Positions 40,388 to 48,256 of a stretch of DNA of 64,000 nt are shown here, one piece after another. Under the pieces are notes generated by a model. The model saw only the letters and a list, made by a program, of their open reading frames with translations, was not told where the DNA came from and searched no databases. Numbering within the stretch: position 1 is the first letter of the stretch; every line of letters begins with the position of its first letter. The position numbers and the translations under genes are program-made. Source of the stretch: UBA2100 sp964399345 (GTDB lineage: Bacteria > Patescibacteriota > Minisyncoccia > Phycocordibacterales > UBA2100); assembly GCA_964399345.1 (NCBI GenBank), contig CAYNQE010000002.1:1-64000 (forward strand), read 5' to 3'.

Positions 40388-41056
40388 TTATTTTTTATCT
40401 TCGAATACGTCTCCTCGGTATATCCACACCTTAATACCAACTACTCCGTATGGTAGGTATGCCTGTTCCTTAACGTAATCAATATCTGCTCTAAAAGTCT
40501 GCAAAGGAACTCGCCCTCTCTTGATTTGCTCACGACGAGCCATTTCAGCACCTCCCAAACGTCCTGAAAGAAGTATTCTAACTCCCTTAACATCGCGATT
40601 TGCCATAACCTTCTCTACTGTTTGCTTAAGAATACGTCGGTGAGGCATTCTTTTTTCAAGCCCTTCGGCTATCATGTATGCAACAACTGCAGCGTGAGAC
40701 TCAGGAGATCGTACTTCTTCAACATCAATCTTTACTTTTGGCTTATCTTCTCCAAGCTTTAGTTTCTTAAGCTGTTTGTTTATATCAACTAAAAGAGATT
40801 GTGTTCCTTCTCCTGAACGTCCGATAACCATACCAGGACGTGAAGTTTTAATAGTTAGTCGTAGCTCTTTCTCTCCTCTTTCTATTTCAAGAGATGTTAC
40901 GTAAAATCCACGCAACCTTTTCTTAAGGTAAGCACGTAAAAAAGTATCGATTTTAAGATTCTCTCTGTATTGTTTTGGTGTAGCACCAAACCATCGTGAC
41001 TTCCAGTCACGGATAATTCCTAGTCTATGTGCGTATGGGTGTACTGTGTGTGTCAT
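40388..41056 (-). CDS. rpsC: Ribosomal protein S3
   Basis: 222 residues. The N-terminal HPYAHRLGIIRDWKSRWF, the KH-domain RPGMVIGRSGEG and the C-terminal GVRILLSGRLGGAEMARRE are typical. It lines the mRNA entry site. Confidence 0.97.
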   Translation of the reverse strand: MTHTVHPYAHRLGIIRDWKSRWFGATPKQYRENLKIDTFLRAYLKKRLRGFYVTSLEIERGEKELRLTIKTSRPGMVIGRSGEGTQSLLVDINKQLKKLKLGEDKPKVKIDVEEVRSPESHAAVVAYMIAEGLEKRMPHRRILKQTVEKVMANRDVKGVRILLSGRLGGAEMARREQIKRGRVPLQTFRADIDYVKEQAYLPYGVVGIKVWIYRGDVFEDKK

Positions 41057-41059
41057 ATA

Positions 41060-41383
41060 TTATTTGTCTCCTAAAACCAACGTTACTTTACTCTTTCGAC
41101 GTCGAAATGGTGTTGCACGCCCGAAAGCTCGTGGTCGCCATCTTCGTAGCTCCATACCTTGATCTACTCGAATGTCTTTAACAATCAAGTTCTCAGTATC
41201 TTTCTTCAAATCTTTAGCGTTTGCCACTGCTGATTCAAGAAGTTTCTTAAGAGCAGGAGCTGACTTCTTATCGATAAACGTTAGAAGCGCTTTTGCCTTT
41301 TCAACATCCTTACCACGAATAAGATCCGCTACTAAACGTACCTTTCTAGGTGATTGAGAGTAATTTTTAAGAAATGCTTTCAT
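41060..41383 (-). CDS. rplV: Ribosomal protein L22
   Basis: 107 residues: QSPRKVRLVADLIRGKDVEKA at the start and RRWRPRAFGRATPFRRRKSKV in the tunnel-facing hairpin. 2 bp after rpsS. Confidence 0.96.
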   Translation of the reverse strand: MKAFLKNYSQSPRKVRLVADLIRGKDVEKAKALLTFIDKKSAPALKKLLESAVANAKDLKKDTENLIVKDIRVDQGMELRRWRPRAFGRATPFRRRKSKVTLVLGDK

Positions 41384-41385
41384 AA

Positions 41386-41712
41386 TTATGCGGCTTTGGC
41401 TGCTTTGGCTGCTTGGATCTCAGCATCTTTCTTTTTCTGCTCCATTTCCTTTTGCATCTTTCCACCGTGTCGACGGAAAGTTTTGGTAGGAGAAAATTCT
41501 CCAAGCTTGTGTCCTACCATGTCTTCAGTAACAAAAACTTCTGTGTGAACACGTCCGTTGTGTACTCCAAAAACAAATCCAACCATCTCAGGTGAGATGT
41601 CGCTTCTCCGTGCCCATGTCTTAATAACACCAGCAGAATCTGGAGTCTTTCCTTCAATTTTTTTAAGTAATTTGGGGTCAACGTATGGCCCTTTTTTAAG
41701 TGATCTTGTCAT
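41386..41712 (-). CDS. rpsS: Ribosomal protein S19
   Basis: 108 residues from ATG 41712 (MTRSLKKGPYVDPKLLKK). The core HNGRVHTEVFVTEDMVGHKLGEF is followed by an Ala/Lys-rich C-terminal extension (about 86-108). A longer in-frame reading to 41787 is rejected because it would include the promoter region. It is the first gene of its own transcription unit; rplB, its usual neighbour, is 450 bp away across a plus-strand gene. Confidence 0.95.
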   Translation of the reverse strand: MTRSLKKGPYVDPKLLKKIEGKTPDSAGVIKTWARRSDISPEMVGFVFGVHNGRVHTEVFVTEDMVGHKLGEFSPTKTFRRHGGKMQKEMEQKKKDAEIQAAKAAKAA

Positions 41713-41764
41713 ATTGTATGTAATATTGCCTGTGTTAAGTACGTGTCTTACTTTGCAATAAAAA

Positions 41765-41816
41765 GCCGCCCTAATGGCGTGGGCCATATACTATTGCATT
41801 TGAAGTTATAAGTCAA
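41765..41816 (-). promoter_or_regulatory. rpsS operon promoter with 5'-terminal leader hairpin
   Basis: Minus strand TTGACT (41816-41811), 17 bp, TAGTAT (41793-41788). The predicted start near 41781 opens a GC-rich hairpin (GCCCACGCC-ATTAG-GGCGG, 41785-41765, one bulge) followed by a T run TTTTTATT. About 45 AT-rich bases follow before the rpsS ATG, with no SD. Confidence 0.7.
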
Positions 41817-41871
41817 TGGTGTTTGCGTTATCTCTATATATTAGTAATATTCAGACAGAAAGGAGGCAATC

Positions 41872-42147
41872 ATGCCCAAATCCGTACAAACACTTTTTGA
41901 AGTATCTCAGATGGGTGTAATCACAGCCTGTAAAGTGCCTCATGATTTTGATTATGCAGATCCTGAACTTACACATAAGTATGTGGGACCTGAAGAGGCT
42001 ATTACTCTTGCAATAGTATTTACTCAAAGAGCCTTGAACACGCCCACCCAGTGGGAAAAGTTCCCTGAATTAAGGGGCCGACTAAAGGCTCTTCAAACCG
42101 GTCCGGACTCAGTAATCACAGAAGCTGAGGCTAGAGTCCCCGCTTAA
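41872..42147 (+). CDS. SD-led orphan protein inside the S10 operon, opposite strand
   Basis: 91 residues, MPKSVQTLFEVSQMGVITAC..., no membrane segment or recognised motif; a centre rich in acidic and Pro residues (PEEAITLAIVFTQRA). GAAAGGAGGCAATC before the ATG is a near-perfect SD, and TTGCGT-16-TAATAT upstream is a plausible promoter. The TAA stop lies in the loop of the terminator hairpin. It separates rplB from rpsS, which are adjacent in almost all bacteria. Codons are less AT-rich than in its neighbours. Confidence 0.7.
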   Translation: MPKSVQTLFEVSQMGVITACKVPHDFDYADPELTHKYVGPEEAITLAIVFTQRALNTPTQWEKFPELRGRLKALQTGPDSVITEAEARVPA

Positions 42148-42157
42148 TCGCGGGGAC
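42136..42157 (+). terminator. Terminator containing the stop codon of the orphan gene
   Basis: GTCCCCGC, loop TTAATC, GCGGGGAC, then CGTTCTTTT. The TAA in the loop is the stop codon of the plus-strand gene. Confidence 0.88.
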
Positions 42158-42164
42158 CGTTCTT

Positions 42165-43007
42165 TTACTTCCTCTTTCCAACTTTTCGTCGTTTAACGAT
42201 AAGCTTGTTTGAATATTTCTTTGGTTTTCGCGTCTTCTGACCCTTTCCTGTAGGCTTACCCCACTTAGAACGAGCTCTTCGGTGACCACGTCCGGCTTTT
42301 CCTTCACCACCACCATGAGGGTGATCTACGGCGTTCATGGCAGATCCGCGAACTGTTGGGCGTATACCCATGTGCCGAGCACGTCCGGCTTTTCCAATTT
42401 TCATTAGTTTGTGTTCGTCATTTGAAACCTCCCCAATACATGCCCAAGAAGTACTCAAAACTTTTCGAACTTCACTTGAAGGCATTTTTAGTTGAGTGTA
42501 ACCTGCGTCGTGTGCGATAACTTCAGCGTAGTTACCAGCTGAACGTACTAATTTAGCGCCCCCTTCAGGCTTTATCTCAATGTTGTATACAAAAGTACCA
42601 ATTGGAATCTTTCCAAGAGGAAGACGACTTGCTGGCTTAACAGGGGCATCATCGGCCACTAAGAAAGTATCGTTAACTTCAACAGACTTAGGAATTACAA
42701 CGTATCGTCTCTCTCCATCGGCATAAAGTGCAAGACCAATGTATGCTGTTCGGTTTGGATCGTACTCAATAGTTTCAATCTTTGCGGGAATTCCTTTTTT
42801 ATTATACAAAAAGTCCATTTCTCGCCACTTTCTTTTGTGTCCTCCACCTTTGTGACGAGTAGTTATTCGCCCTTGTGAGTTACGTCCAACTCCTCTTTTC
42901 ATTCCCTTAGTTAAAGACTTAAGTGGCTTACTTGCTGTTACTTTTTCTTTATATGAAACGACTGTCATTCCTCGGCGTCCTGGTGTTGTTGGTTTATATT
43001 TTTTCAT
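42165..43007 (-). CDS. rplB: Ribosomal protein L2
   Basis: 280 residues: MKKYKPTTPGRRGMTVV start, GRNSQGRITTRHKGGGHKR, and the peptidyl-transferase-proximal VRGSAMNAVDHPHGGGEG. The C-terminus ends KKYSNKLIVKRRK. It terminates just before the plus-strand gene's hairpin, so rplC-D-W-B forms one unit. Confidence 0.97.
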   Translation of the reverse strand: MKKYKPTTPGRRGMTVVSYKEKVTASKPLKSLTKGMKRGVGRNSQGRITTRHKGGGHKRKWREMDFLYNKKGIPAKIETIEYDPNRTAYIGLALYADGERRYVVIPKSVEVNDTFLVADDAPVKPASRLPLGKIPIGTFVYNIEIKPEGGAKLVRSAGNYAEVIAHDAGYTQLKMPSSEVRKVLSTSWACIGEVSNDEHKLMKIGKAGRARHMGIRPTVRGSAMNAVDHPHGGGEGKAGRGHRRARSKWGKPTGKGQKTRKPKKYSNKLIVKRRKVGKRK

Positions 43008-43009
43008 AC

Positions 43010-43360
43010 TTACATTAGAGTGATCTTATCTCCCTTGGCAAGGTATACGTAGGCTTTCTTACCTCCTGATTTAACCCCTTTAATACCTGTTCGGACATTT
43101 CTCTTTGTCTTTTTGGCAATAGTAGTTACGTGAACCTTAACTGGATCTACTTTGTAGATTAGCTTTATTGCTTCTTTAATCTGTTTCTTGTTAGCATCAG
43201 GGGCTACATCGAAAACATAAACGCCTCTTTCAATACCCATGGTAGCCTTTTCGGTAATACGAGGGTGTGTTAAAACTCTAGCGATATTTTCTTTACCACT
43301 GGTAGTAACTTCAGCTACCGCCCCCTTCTTCTCTTCTTCTTTTTTTCCAAATAGTGCCAT
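43010..43360 (-). CDS. rplW: Ribosomal protein L23
   Basis: 116 residues. The core begins near residue 26 (ARVLTHPRITEKATMG) after an unusual charged N-terminal extension (GKKEEEKKGAVAEVTTSGKE). TKRNVRTGIKGVKSGGKKA is the rRNA-binding loop. It docks trigger factor and SRP at the tunnel exit. Confidence 0.95.
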   Translation of the reverse strand: MALFGKKEEEKKGAVAEVTTSGKENIARVLTHPRITEKATMGIERGVYVFDVAPDANKKQIKEAIKLIYKVDPVKVHVTTIAKKTKRNVRTGIKGVKSGGKKAYVYLAKGDKITLM

Positions 43361-43364
43361 AAAA

Positions 43365-44027
43365 TTATTTTGATCGCTCTTCTAACTCTTTAACTCCTTC
43401 TGCCGGATTAACAATTACGATTGTCTTGTATCGTAGTGCCTCAACCGGGTTAAGGTTTCGAACCTCACCTAGTTTAACGTTTGCGAAGTTACTAAAACTC
43501 TTTTGTGCTAATACATCCTTCTCTGGTGTTGCAATGTATGCTGCATTAAATTTCTTTGAAGAAAGAGTCTCGAATCCTTTAATTGAAGAGAGTTTTGCTA
43601 GTACCGCTTTAGCCTCAGACGTCTTAGGTGCCTTAAATTCTAGTGAATCTAGGAAAAGAATCTCTCCATCTTTGTGCTTCTTTGAAAGAACACTGTATAG
43701 TGCCTTCGCACGCATCTTTTTGTTGATCTTCTTTGCAAAGTTTCGATCGTTTCGTGGACCAAAGGTAACTCCCCCTCCTCTCCAGATTGGTGAACGGCTT
43801 GAACCATGTCGCGCTCGTCCAGTTCCTTTCTGCTTCCAAGGCTTTTTACCTCCACCCTTTACTTCTCCACGCATTTTTGTGTGGGCAATAGCACTTCGAG
43901 CGTTTGCCTGCATACCTACAACCACCTGATGTACTAGATCAGCATTCCACTTTGTATCGAAAACAATGTCAGATACTTCAATCTGTGTTCCTTTCTTTCC
44001 TGTTTGTGTGTATACGTCTATTTTCAT
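43365..44027 (-). CDS. rplD: Ribosomal protein L4
   Basis: 220 residues. The extended loop MRGEVKGGGKKPWKQKGTGRARHGS reaches the exit tunnel; RNDRNFAKKINKKMRAKALYSVL follows. L4 represses S10 operons in some bacteria; no E. coli-like leader is seen here. Start context GATAATATTATG. Confidence 0.96.
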   Translation of the reverse strand: MKIDVYTQTGKKGTQIEVSDIVFDTKWNADLVHQVVVGMQANARSAIAHTKMRGEVKGGGKKPWKQKGTGRARHGSSRSPIWRGGGVTFGPRNDRNFAKKINKKMRAKALYSVLSKKHKDGEILFLDSLEFKAPKTSEAKAVLAKLSSIKGFETLSSKKFNAAYIATPEKDVLAQKSFSNFANVKLGEVRNLNPVEALRYKTIVIVNPAEGVKELEERSK

Positions 44028-44031
44028 AATA

Positions 44032-44634
44032 TTATCCGCGTATTTCTACGAGTGTTCCAGGGCGACCGGGTATTGCCCCTGAAATTACCAATGTGTTGGT
44101 ATCTTTATCAATTTGTAGAACCTTTAAGTTCTTTACGGTAATTCTGTCAGACCCCATTCTTCCTGCCATTCTTAGTCCCTTAAGAACTCTCTGTGGTCCA
44201 GTTGATCCAATTGATCCAGGACGACGCTCTGAGTGCTTGTTACCGTGAGTACGTGGTCCTCCTGCAAAGTTGTGTCGTTTAACAACACCCTGGTTACCTT
44301 TACCTTTGCTTATAGCGCTAACCGTTACGTTATCACCAACTTCAAAAGAAGTAACATCGATAACATCTCCTTTGTTAGTCTCACCTGTTTCCATTCGGAA
44401 TTCTCGTACTGTTTTAAAAGCTCCAAGATCACCAAAGTGTCCCTTTTGCGCTTTCTTTAAGTTCTTTTCTTTTTGAGTTTCGAATCCAACTTGGACAGAT
44501 TCATACCCGTCAGTTTCTCCTTTAACCTGAGTTATAGTTATCGGTCCTGATGAAACAACTGTTGCAGGAAAAACCTTTCCGGCTTCGTCGAAAATTTGAG
44601 TCATCTTTTGTTTTCTTCCAAGAATGAATTTCAT
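44032..44634 (-). CDS. rplC: Ribosomal protein L3
   Basis: 200 residues from ATG 44634 (MKFILGRKQKMTQIF). KGNQGVVKRHNFAGGPRTHG and RPGSIGSTGPQRVLKGLRMAGRMG are the family signatures. It opens the rplC-D-W-B unit, which has its own promoter because rpsJ is cut off by a terminator and a secreted mini-gene. Confidence 0.96.
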   Translation of the reverse strand: MKFILGRKQKMTQIFDEAGKVFPATVVSSGPITITQVKGETDGYESVQVGFETQKEKNLKKAQKGHFGDLGAFKTVREFRMETGETNKGDVIDVTSFEVGDNVTVSAISKGKGNQGVVKRHNFAGGPRTHGNKHSERRPGSIGSTGPQRVLKGLRMAGRMGSDRITVKNLKVLQIDKDTNTLVISGAIPGRPGTLVEIRG

Positions 44635-44646
44635 ATGTATAAAAAT

Positions 44647-44750
44647 CACGGCAGGTAAGCCGTGTGTTAACAGTGCATACCATTGGTTCCCGAGGGAACT
44701 TAGCCATCCTTAAGACTCAAAGAGTATACATGAGAGTTTTGTTTGTGCAA
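44647..44750 (-). promoter_or_regulatory. rplC operon promoter and structured leader
   Basis: Minus strand TTGCAC (44750-44745), 16 bp, TATACT (44728-44723), start near 44716. The leader of about 82 nt holds GTTCCC/GGGAAC (44700-44687) and CACGGC-TTACCT-GCCGTG (44664-44647) followed by ATTTTTATACAT and the rplC ATG. No SD is present. Confidence 0.75.
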
Positions 44751-44757
44751 GAGTTAA

Positions 44758-44785
44758 CCCTCGCCAAGACAAATCCCGGCGAGGG
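44758..44785 (-). terminator. GC hairpin after the secreted mini-gene
   Basis: CCCTCGCC and GGCGAGGG with a 12-nt loop, about 22 bp after the stop of the 44808 gene and just upstream of the rplC promoter. No long T run. Confidence 0.7.
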
Positions 44786-44807
44786 CCATTTTCACTAGTA
44801 CCAGTTC

Positions 44808-45248
44808 TTACAGAACTCGTCCTTTTCGCATGCGGATCGTTATCTCGCAATTCAAAGAACTCATCCTAAAGCTGATTTTAGCGTTTTTTCTCAGAAGGCT
44901 GAGTGTTTTCTTTTTCGCCACAATTATTGCGGCTGGAAAACTCGCCTTTGATGCACCGTAAGTTGGGAATTTCGTCGTTCCCTTCCCAATGGTACATACA
45001 CCCCCCACTAAATACTGACCGTGAGGTGCTTTGACAAGAAAGGCACTGCAATGCCCCTTGTCTCGAACACCCTTGGAGGTGCTGGAGCATTTCGCGGCAG
45101 CCTTCCTCACTGCCACCTCCACACTGTCGGCAGTGGCTCCACCTTGCCCAGTAACACTGACCGCGATGACATCGATTTTGCCGGCACCTGCAAAAGATGG
45201 AGCAAGTAAGAGAAGGCTAAATAATGCCGTAAAAATTAACCGGGACAT
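44808..45248 (-). CDS. Small secreted SD-led protein between rpsJ and rplC
   Basis: 146 residues with a signal peptide (MSRLIFTALFSLLLLAPSFAGA). The mature part has four cysteines (C54, C67, C82, C131 approximately) and a basic, Ser/Lys-rich C-terminal half. GAAAGGATGTCAA before the ATG is a strong SD; a promoter TTGACA-16-TACAAG starts directly after the rpsJ terminator. Composition is clearly GC-richer than the ribosomal genes. Not recognised. Confidence 0.75.
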   Translation of the reverse strand: MSRLIFTALFSLLLLAPSFAGAGKIDVIAVSVTGQGGATADSVEVAVRKAAAKCSSTSKGVRDKGHCSAFLVKAPHGQYLVGGVCTIGKGTTKFPTYGASKASFPAAIIVAKKKTLSLLRKNAKISFRMSSLNCEITIRMRKGRVL

Positions 45249-45320
45249 TTGACATCCTTTCTATGCAACACAGAGTCACATATATACACTTGTACCACGT
45301 TCAAACAAAATGTCAACACA

Positions 45321-45352
45321 AAAAACCGCCCTCTTATGAGGGCGGTTTTTTG
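45321..45352. terminator. Strong terminator after rpsJ
   Basis: AAAAAACCGCCCTC, loop of four, GAGGGCGGTTTTTT, symmetric and so active on both strands. On the minus strand it is followed within 3 bases by the TTGACA of the next gene. Confidence 0.95.
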
Positions 45353-45361
45353 CAAAACGGA

Positions 45362-45718
45362 TTAAACCATCTTTACATCAATTGAAACTCCTGCCGGCAA
45401 ACTAATGTTTGTGAGGGCTTCAATGACTTTTGGAGTCGGGTGAAGAATCTCGATAAGACGCTTGTGTACTCGCATCTCAAATTGTTCTCGCGCATCCTTA
45501 TGAACGAATGCTGCTCGGTTAACAGTATACTTCTTAATTTCTGTAGGAAGTGGTACTGGTCCTCGAACTTCTGCTTCATAACGAAAAGCGGTATCGATTA
45601 TTTGCTTCACTGAAACATCAAGCAGTTTGTGCTCGTAGGCACGAACGCGAATTCGTAGGCGCTCGGTACTTACTTTTTTCGCCGTTGCTTTCTTTGTTGT
45701 TTTCTTAGTTTCTGTCAT
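45362..45718 (-). CDS. rpsJ: Ribosomal protein S10
   Basis: 118 residues; the core starts near residue 19 (RLRIRVRAYEHKLLD) after a Lys/Thr extension. GPVPLPTEIKKYTVNRAAFVHKDAREQFE is diagnostic. It is 33 bp after tuf, forming a tuf-rpsJ unit ended by a strong terminator instead of leading into rplC. S10 also acts with NusB in antitermination. Confidence 0.96.
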   Translation of the reverse strand: MTETKKTTKKATAKKVSTERLRIRVRAYEHKLLDVSVKQIIDTAFRYEAEVRGPVPLPTEIKKYTVNRAAFVHKDAREQFEMRVHKRLIEILHPTPKVIEALTNISLPAGVSIDVKMV

Positions 45719-45751
45719 AGAACGTAGCGTACAATACGCTGAATACGTGTT

Positions 45752-46948
45752 TTATGCAACAACTTTAGTTACAACTCCGGCTCCTACTGTACGTCCACCT
45801 TCACGAACTGTGAACTTCATTTTCTCATCAAGGGCAACTGGAGTTACCAATTTAACCTTAAAGGTTGAGGTGTCTCCTGGCATTACCATTTCTGTTCCAT
45901 CTGGAAGAGTAACCTCTCCAGTCACGTCTGTTGTTCGCATGTAGAACTGAGGCTTGTATCCACTAAAGAATGGAGTGTGTCGTCCACCTTCTTCTTTTGA
46001 AAGAACGTAAACTTCTGCTTCAAACTCAGTGTGAGGTGTAATTGATCCGCTTGCGGCCAATACTTGTCCTCGGTGAACATCCTCTTTCTTTGTTCCTCGT
46101 AGAAGAATTCCAGCGTTGTCTCCAGCAAGTCCCTCATCAAGGTTCTTGTTGAACATTTCAATACCAGTAATTGTTGTCTTTGTTGTTTCTTTAATACCAA
46201 CGATTTCAACTTCTTCTCCTAGTTTAACTTTTCCTTGTTCGATTCGTCCAGTGACCACAGTTCCTCGTCCTTCGATTGAGAAGATATCCTCAATAGGCAT
46301 TAGGAAAGGCTTTTCTGTGTCACGTGCTGGAACTTCAAACCATTCGTCCATGGCTGTAGTAAGTTCAAGAATCTTCTTTGTCCATTCATCATCAACTGAA
46401 GTTGATTCAGTTCCCTTAAGAGCTGATCCTCGGATGAAAGGAGTGTTTTCTCCGTCAAACTCGTATTGAGTTAGAGTCTCTCGGATCTCTTCCTCTACTA
46501 GTTCGATCATTTCGTCGTCCACATCAGGCATGTCTGTCTTGTTCAAGAAGACAATTATCTTAGGAACACCAACTTGCTTAGCAAGAAGGATGTGCTCACG
46601 TGTTTGTGGCATAAGTCCATCAGTTGCGGCAACTACAAGAATAGCACCGTCCATTTGGGCTGCTCCTGTGATCATGTTTTTAATGTAATCGGCGTGACCA
46701 GGCGCATCAATGTGTGCGTAGTGACGCTTTTCTGTCTCGTACTCTTGGTGAGACAGGGCGATTGTAATTCCTCGCTCCTTTTCTTCAGGTGCGTTATCGA
46801 TATCATCGATATTCTTCATCGTTACGTTTTGTCCCGCAAGATGAAGTGAGTTCAAAATAGCAGCAGTAAGTGTTGTTTTACCGTGGTCAACGTGACCAAT
46901 AGTACCAACATTCATGTGCGGCTTTGAACGGTCAAAATTTTCAGCCAT
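45752..46948 (-). CDS. tuf: Elongation factor Tu
   Basis: 398 residues from ATG 46948 (MAENFDRSKPHMNVGTIG); the longer frame to 47077 runs through the leader and is rejected. G1 GHVDHGKTT, G3 DAPGHADY, G4 NKTDMPD. It delivers aminoacyl-tRNA to the ribosome. Single tuf copy in the window; the promoter and leader are at 47055-47103. Confidence 0.97.
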   Translation of the reverse strand: MAENFDRSKPHMNVGTIGHVDHGKTTLTAAILNSLHLAGQNVTMKNIDDIDNAPEEKERGITIALSHQEYETEKRHYAHIDAPGHADYIKNMITGAAQMDGAILVVAATDGLMPQTREHILLAKQVGVPKIIVFLNKTDMPDVDDEMIELVEEEIRETLTQYEFDGENTPFIRGSALKGTESTSVDDEWTKKILELTTAMDEWFEVPARDTEKPFLMPIEDIFSIEGRGTVVTGRIEQGKVKLGEEVEIVGIKETTKTTITGIEMFNKNLDEGLAGDNAGILLRGTKKEDVHRGQVLAASGSITPHTEFEAEVYVLSKEEGGRHTPFFSGYKPQFYMRTTDVTGEVTLPDGTEMVMPGDTSTFKVKLVTPVALDEKMKFTVREGGRTVGAGVVTKVVA

Positions 46949-47054
46949 ATAAATATTATGGTTAGTTGTAATTATCAAGTGTAGAGTCGCGAGAACTGCT
47001 ACCCTATAGTTAATAATTACGTTATTAAATACACTGTGTACGCAATATAAAAAA

Positions 47055-47103
47055 GCGCACAACACGCGTGGGACCATGGTATCAAAAGAGCGCTTGTAGT
47101 CAA
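47055..47103 (-). promoter_or_regulatory. tuf promoter embedded in the upstream terminator
   Basis: Minus strand TTGACT (47103-47098) lies in the loop and stem of the upstream terminator; 16 bp on is TACCAT (47081-47076). The start near 47069 begins a short hairpin GCGTG-TTG-TGCGC (47067-47055, two wobble pairs) followed by TTTTTTATATTGCG. About 100 AT-rich bases follow before the tuf ATG. Confidence 0.6.
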
Positions 47104-47113
47104 GCGCTCTTTT
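47084..47113 (-). terminator. Terminator of the secreted protein gene at 47126
   Basis: AAAAGAGCGCTTG, loop of four, CAAGCGCTCTTTT, 12 bp after the gene's stop. It doubles as part of the tuf promoter. Confidence 0.93.
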
Positions 47114-47125
47114 GTGTTTTTGATG

Positions 47126-48169
47126 TTAGATCTCCTGCCAGGCCGGAGAAATATAGACTGTTTCCACGTCTCTTATATTTTCCCCTCTAGAATCAGTACA
47201 AGAGAGGGTAAATACTGTCTTTTCAGTTATCGGAGAGGTGTCTACTCTTCCCGAACGACCACTCCAAGAATCGCCGTTCGTACCAGTAACGCTACAGTTT
47301 GTTGATTCAACTGATGCCCATGTAATTGTAGTAGTCTGTCCGTCTCCAACTAAAGTAGGTTTTGCTTTCAGAGAAATGTCAGTGTCCCCAAGAGTAGGAG
47401 GTGAGACAATTGAACAACTTGGGTACTGCCCTGAGAAGCCTGAAGGACACGTCCCACAATCTGGATATGTTCCTGAAGTACCTGAAGGACATACACTTAC
47501 GTCACATATATTATTGCTAACCACCTCTGGATATCCTGAAACTGATATAACACACGTGTTGTTACAGTTTCTTGAACCAAACGCCGTTCTTGGAACACTC
47601 TCTCCACAAATAGTTTCTGTGAATGATTGAGAACAAGCGGTCCCTAAGTATGAAGGAAGTGCCGGGATTGTTGCAGTACAGGCGTACGATCCTGATCCTC
47701 CGGTACATTTATTACCGGTCCCTGAGAATCCACATGCATTTATTGCAGATGGGCAACTAGAAACCGTGCAAGAGCCTCCTGTAATTGGAGGATCGCCGGG
47801 ACCTGGACCATCTCCTCCAACTCCGACTTCAAACCCATTCCCTCCACCTGAATATACGGCACGGCCCTGGTTATCATAATCCACAAAATCACCAACTGGA
47901 TTTGCAACCTCTGTTGCATTATTTACCAAAGATTGAAATGCCTGATCTTCTGGAGACATATTATTACTACCTCCCCCTCCAAAAACATCACCTATTGCAT
48001 CACTTATTGCATCAAAAAAGTCTCCTATTGCTTCAACAAAGCCACCACCGCCTTCACCTCCTTCACCTCCTTCACCCTCGGCCGAAGTTATAAGTGGTGC
48101 AGAAAAAGCTACAAGTAAACTTATAAAAAAGACAAGTACCACTTTGTTAGAGAGTTGTAATGAGAACAT
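47126..48169 (-). CDS. Secreted cysteine-rich repeat protein with C-terminal Ig-like domain
   Basis: 347 residues. Signal peptide (about 1-29), Gly/Glu linker (EGEGGEGGEGGGG), amphipathic helix (FVEAIGDFFDAISDAIGDVF), a central cysteine-rich region with CPSGTSGTYPDCGTCPSGFSG repeats split over about 130-260, and an Ig-like C-terminal domain with TTTITWASVESTNCSVTGTNG, ending SPAWQEI. It is a paralogue of the protein at 49737, which has the same N-terminal leader, linker, helix and C-terminal domain but also a Hint domain. Surface display is likely. No catalytic motif. Confidence 0.8.
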   Translation of the reverse strand: MFSLQLSNKVVLVFFISLLVAFSAPLITSAEGEGGEGGEGGGGFVEAIGDFFDAISDAIGDVFGGGGSNNMSPEDQAFQSLVNNATEVANPVGDFVDYDNQGRAVYSGGGNGFEVGVGGDGPGPGDPPITGGSCTVSSCPSAINACGFSGTGNKCTGGSGSYACTATIPALPSYLGTACSQSFTETICGESVPRTAFGSRNCNNTCVISVSGYPEVVSNNICDVSVCPSGTSGTYPDCGTCPSGFSGQYPSCSIVSPPTLGDTDISLKAKPTLVGDGQTTTITWASVESTNCSVTGTNGDSWSGRSGRVDTSPITEKTVFTLSCTDSRGENIRDVETVYISPAWQEI

Positions 48170-48256
48170 ATTAGTTTAATTAAAAGTATTTACTAAATAA
48201 TACACTACAAAATATCTCCGTATTCTATATATCCACATATTTGCTATTATTCGGCT

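Noticed and set aside
46949..47077. N-terminal extension of EF-Tu
   Set aside because: The frame runs through the promoter-proximal leader; EF-Tu homology begins at MAENFDRSKPH.
47785..48093. 102-residue plus-strand frame opposite the secreted Cys-rich protein
   Set aside because: His/Leu-rich low complexity from the reverse of a Gly/Glu/Asp-coding stretch; a shadow.
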